A stretch of DNA of 64,000 nucleotides from a virus. The notes under the pieces were generated by a model. That model ran no database searches, had not been told where the DNA came from, and saw nothing but the letters and a program-made list of their open reading frames with translations. Every line of letters starts with the position of its first letter. Position 1 is the first letter of the stretch. Shown here one piece after another: positions 63,741-64,000 of the stretch. The translations under genes were made by a program, and so were the position numbers. Location of the stretch: the IMG/VR virus record IMGVR_UViG_3300043598_000016, positions 1-64,000 of that record; one strand, given 5' to 3'.

Positions 63741-64000
63741 TGGTCTCCATTATCCGGCGTTCCTTGATGCAGAACCGGTCCGGGTCCAGCCCCCACCGGT
63801 CAGCATCCCACTCGGTGGCCCGCAGCAGCACGTCCACCAGCCGGTCCAGGTGCTCGTCCAGCTGGGCCGGCGTGGCCCCCAAGTTGATCAACCGTCTGAG
63901 CTGGTCAGCGAACTGGGTCACGGTCTCTGGGTGGCACCCCATGGCATCCCCCCGGCGTTTCCGCTGGTCAAAGGCTTGTGGCTGATCACTCGGCGCTGAG
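63679..64000 (-). CDS. Protein upstream of TerS, open at window edge
   Basis: At least 87 aa from ATG 63942; the frame stays open to base 64000, so the real start may lie outside the window. Residues after ATG 63942 contain helical VTQFADQLRRLINLGATPAQLDEHLDRLVDVLL. The end is encoded in AT-rich DNA and closes with three stops in a row (TAATAATAG). If the window ends are joined, the frame continues to an ATG at base 29 and gives a 116-aa protein. No family was recognised; a small terminase-associated protein is possible. Confidence 0.5.
   Translation of the reverse strand, partial: SAPSDQPQAFDQRKRRGDAMGCHPETVTQFADQLRRLINLGATPAQLDEHLDRLVDVLLRATEWDADRWGLDPDRFCIKERRIMETRIVASGGNRHWFSWNRASHL

Noticed and set aside
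1-64000. Integrase, tRNA, rRNA or CRISPR array
   Set aside because: No tyrosine or serine integrase motif, cloverleaf or regularly spaced repeat array was recognised. A dedicated tRNA search was not possible.

Overview
The window looks like most of the genome of a tailed siphovirus infecting a high-GC actinobacterium. The evidence is a GC-rich sequence with strong third-position GC bias, a full HK97/SPP1-style head and long-tail gene order, actinophage-type minor tail proteins, and actinobacterial surface themes (a class F-like sortase and a lipoprotein). No integrase, immunity repressor, tRNA or ribosomal RNA was seen, so a virulent lifestyle is likelier than a temperate one. The host genus cannot be read from the sequence.

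Layout. Bases 1-13578 are a leftward replication and recombination operon: a 13.6-13.0 kb leader set, PAPS-reductase-like protein, Cas4-like Fe-S nuclease, a PQ-rich putative ssDNA-binding protein, SNF2 helicase, HNH protein, RuvC-like resolvase, one 1635-aa protein joining primase-polymerase, SF3-type helicase, 3'-5' exonuclease and family A DNA polymerase, a zinc/HTH protein and an HNH endonuclease. Bases 13697-13746 hold a symmetric divergent promoter. Bases 13756-31972 are a rightward accessory operon of about 40 mostly small genes, often overlapping as ATGA/GTGA. It carries zinc ribbons, single-span membrane microproteins, a second terminase-like ATPase-nuclease, a C5-methyltransferase, a lipoprotein and a winged-helix/alkyltransferase-like fusion. 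Strong hairpins at 32.05-32.21 kb separate it from the convergent structural operon.

Bases 64000-32325 are transcribed leftward: TerS, TerL, portal, MuF-like protein, scaffold, decoration protein, capsid, connectors, tail tube, frameshifted tail chaperones, tape measure, minor tail proteins, a surface-protein/sortase cassette, a nuclease, endolysin, holin-like proteins and tail fibres. A lone rightward gene for a secreted protein sits between the chaperones and the tape measure. If the window ends are joined, the HNH gene falls just upstream of TerS, the usual arrangement at the packaging end of actinophages.

The most unusual items are a phage-encoded sortase beside a candidate sorting-signal protein, the second TerL-like enzyme outside the packaging module, the primase-helicase-polymerase fusion whose linker retains an intergenic-type sequence, and a recurring start-associated element (CCCCGACCA box, then GGGAGCCTCACC) upstream of many genes on both strands.
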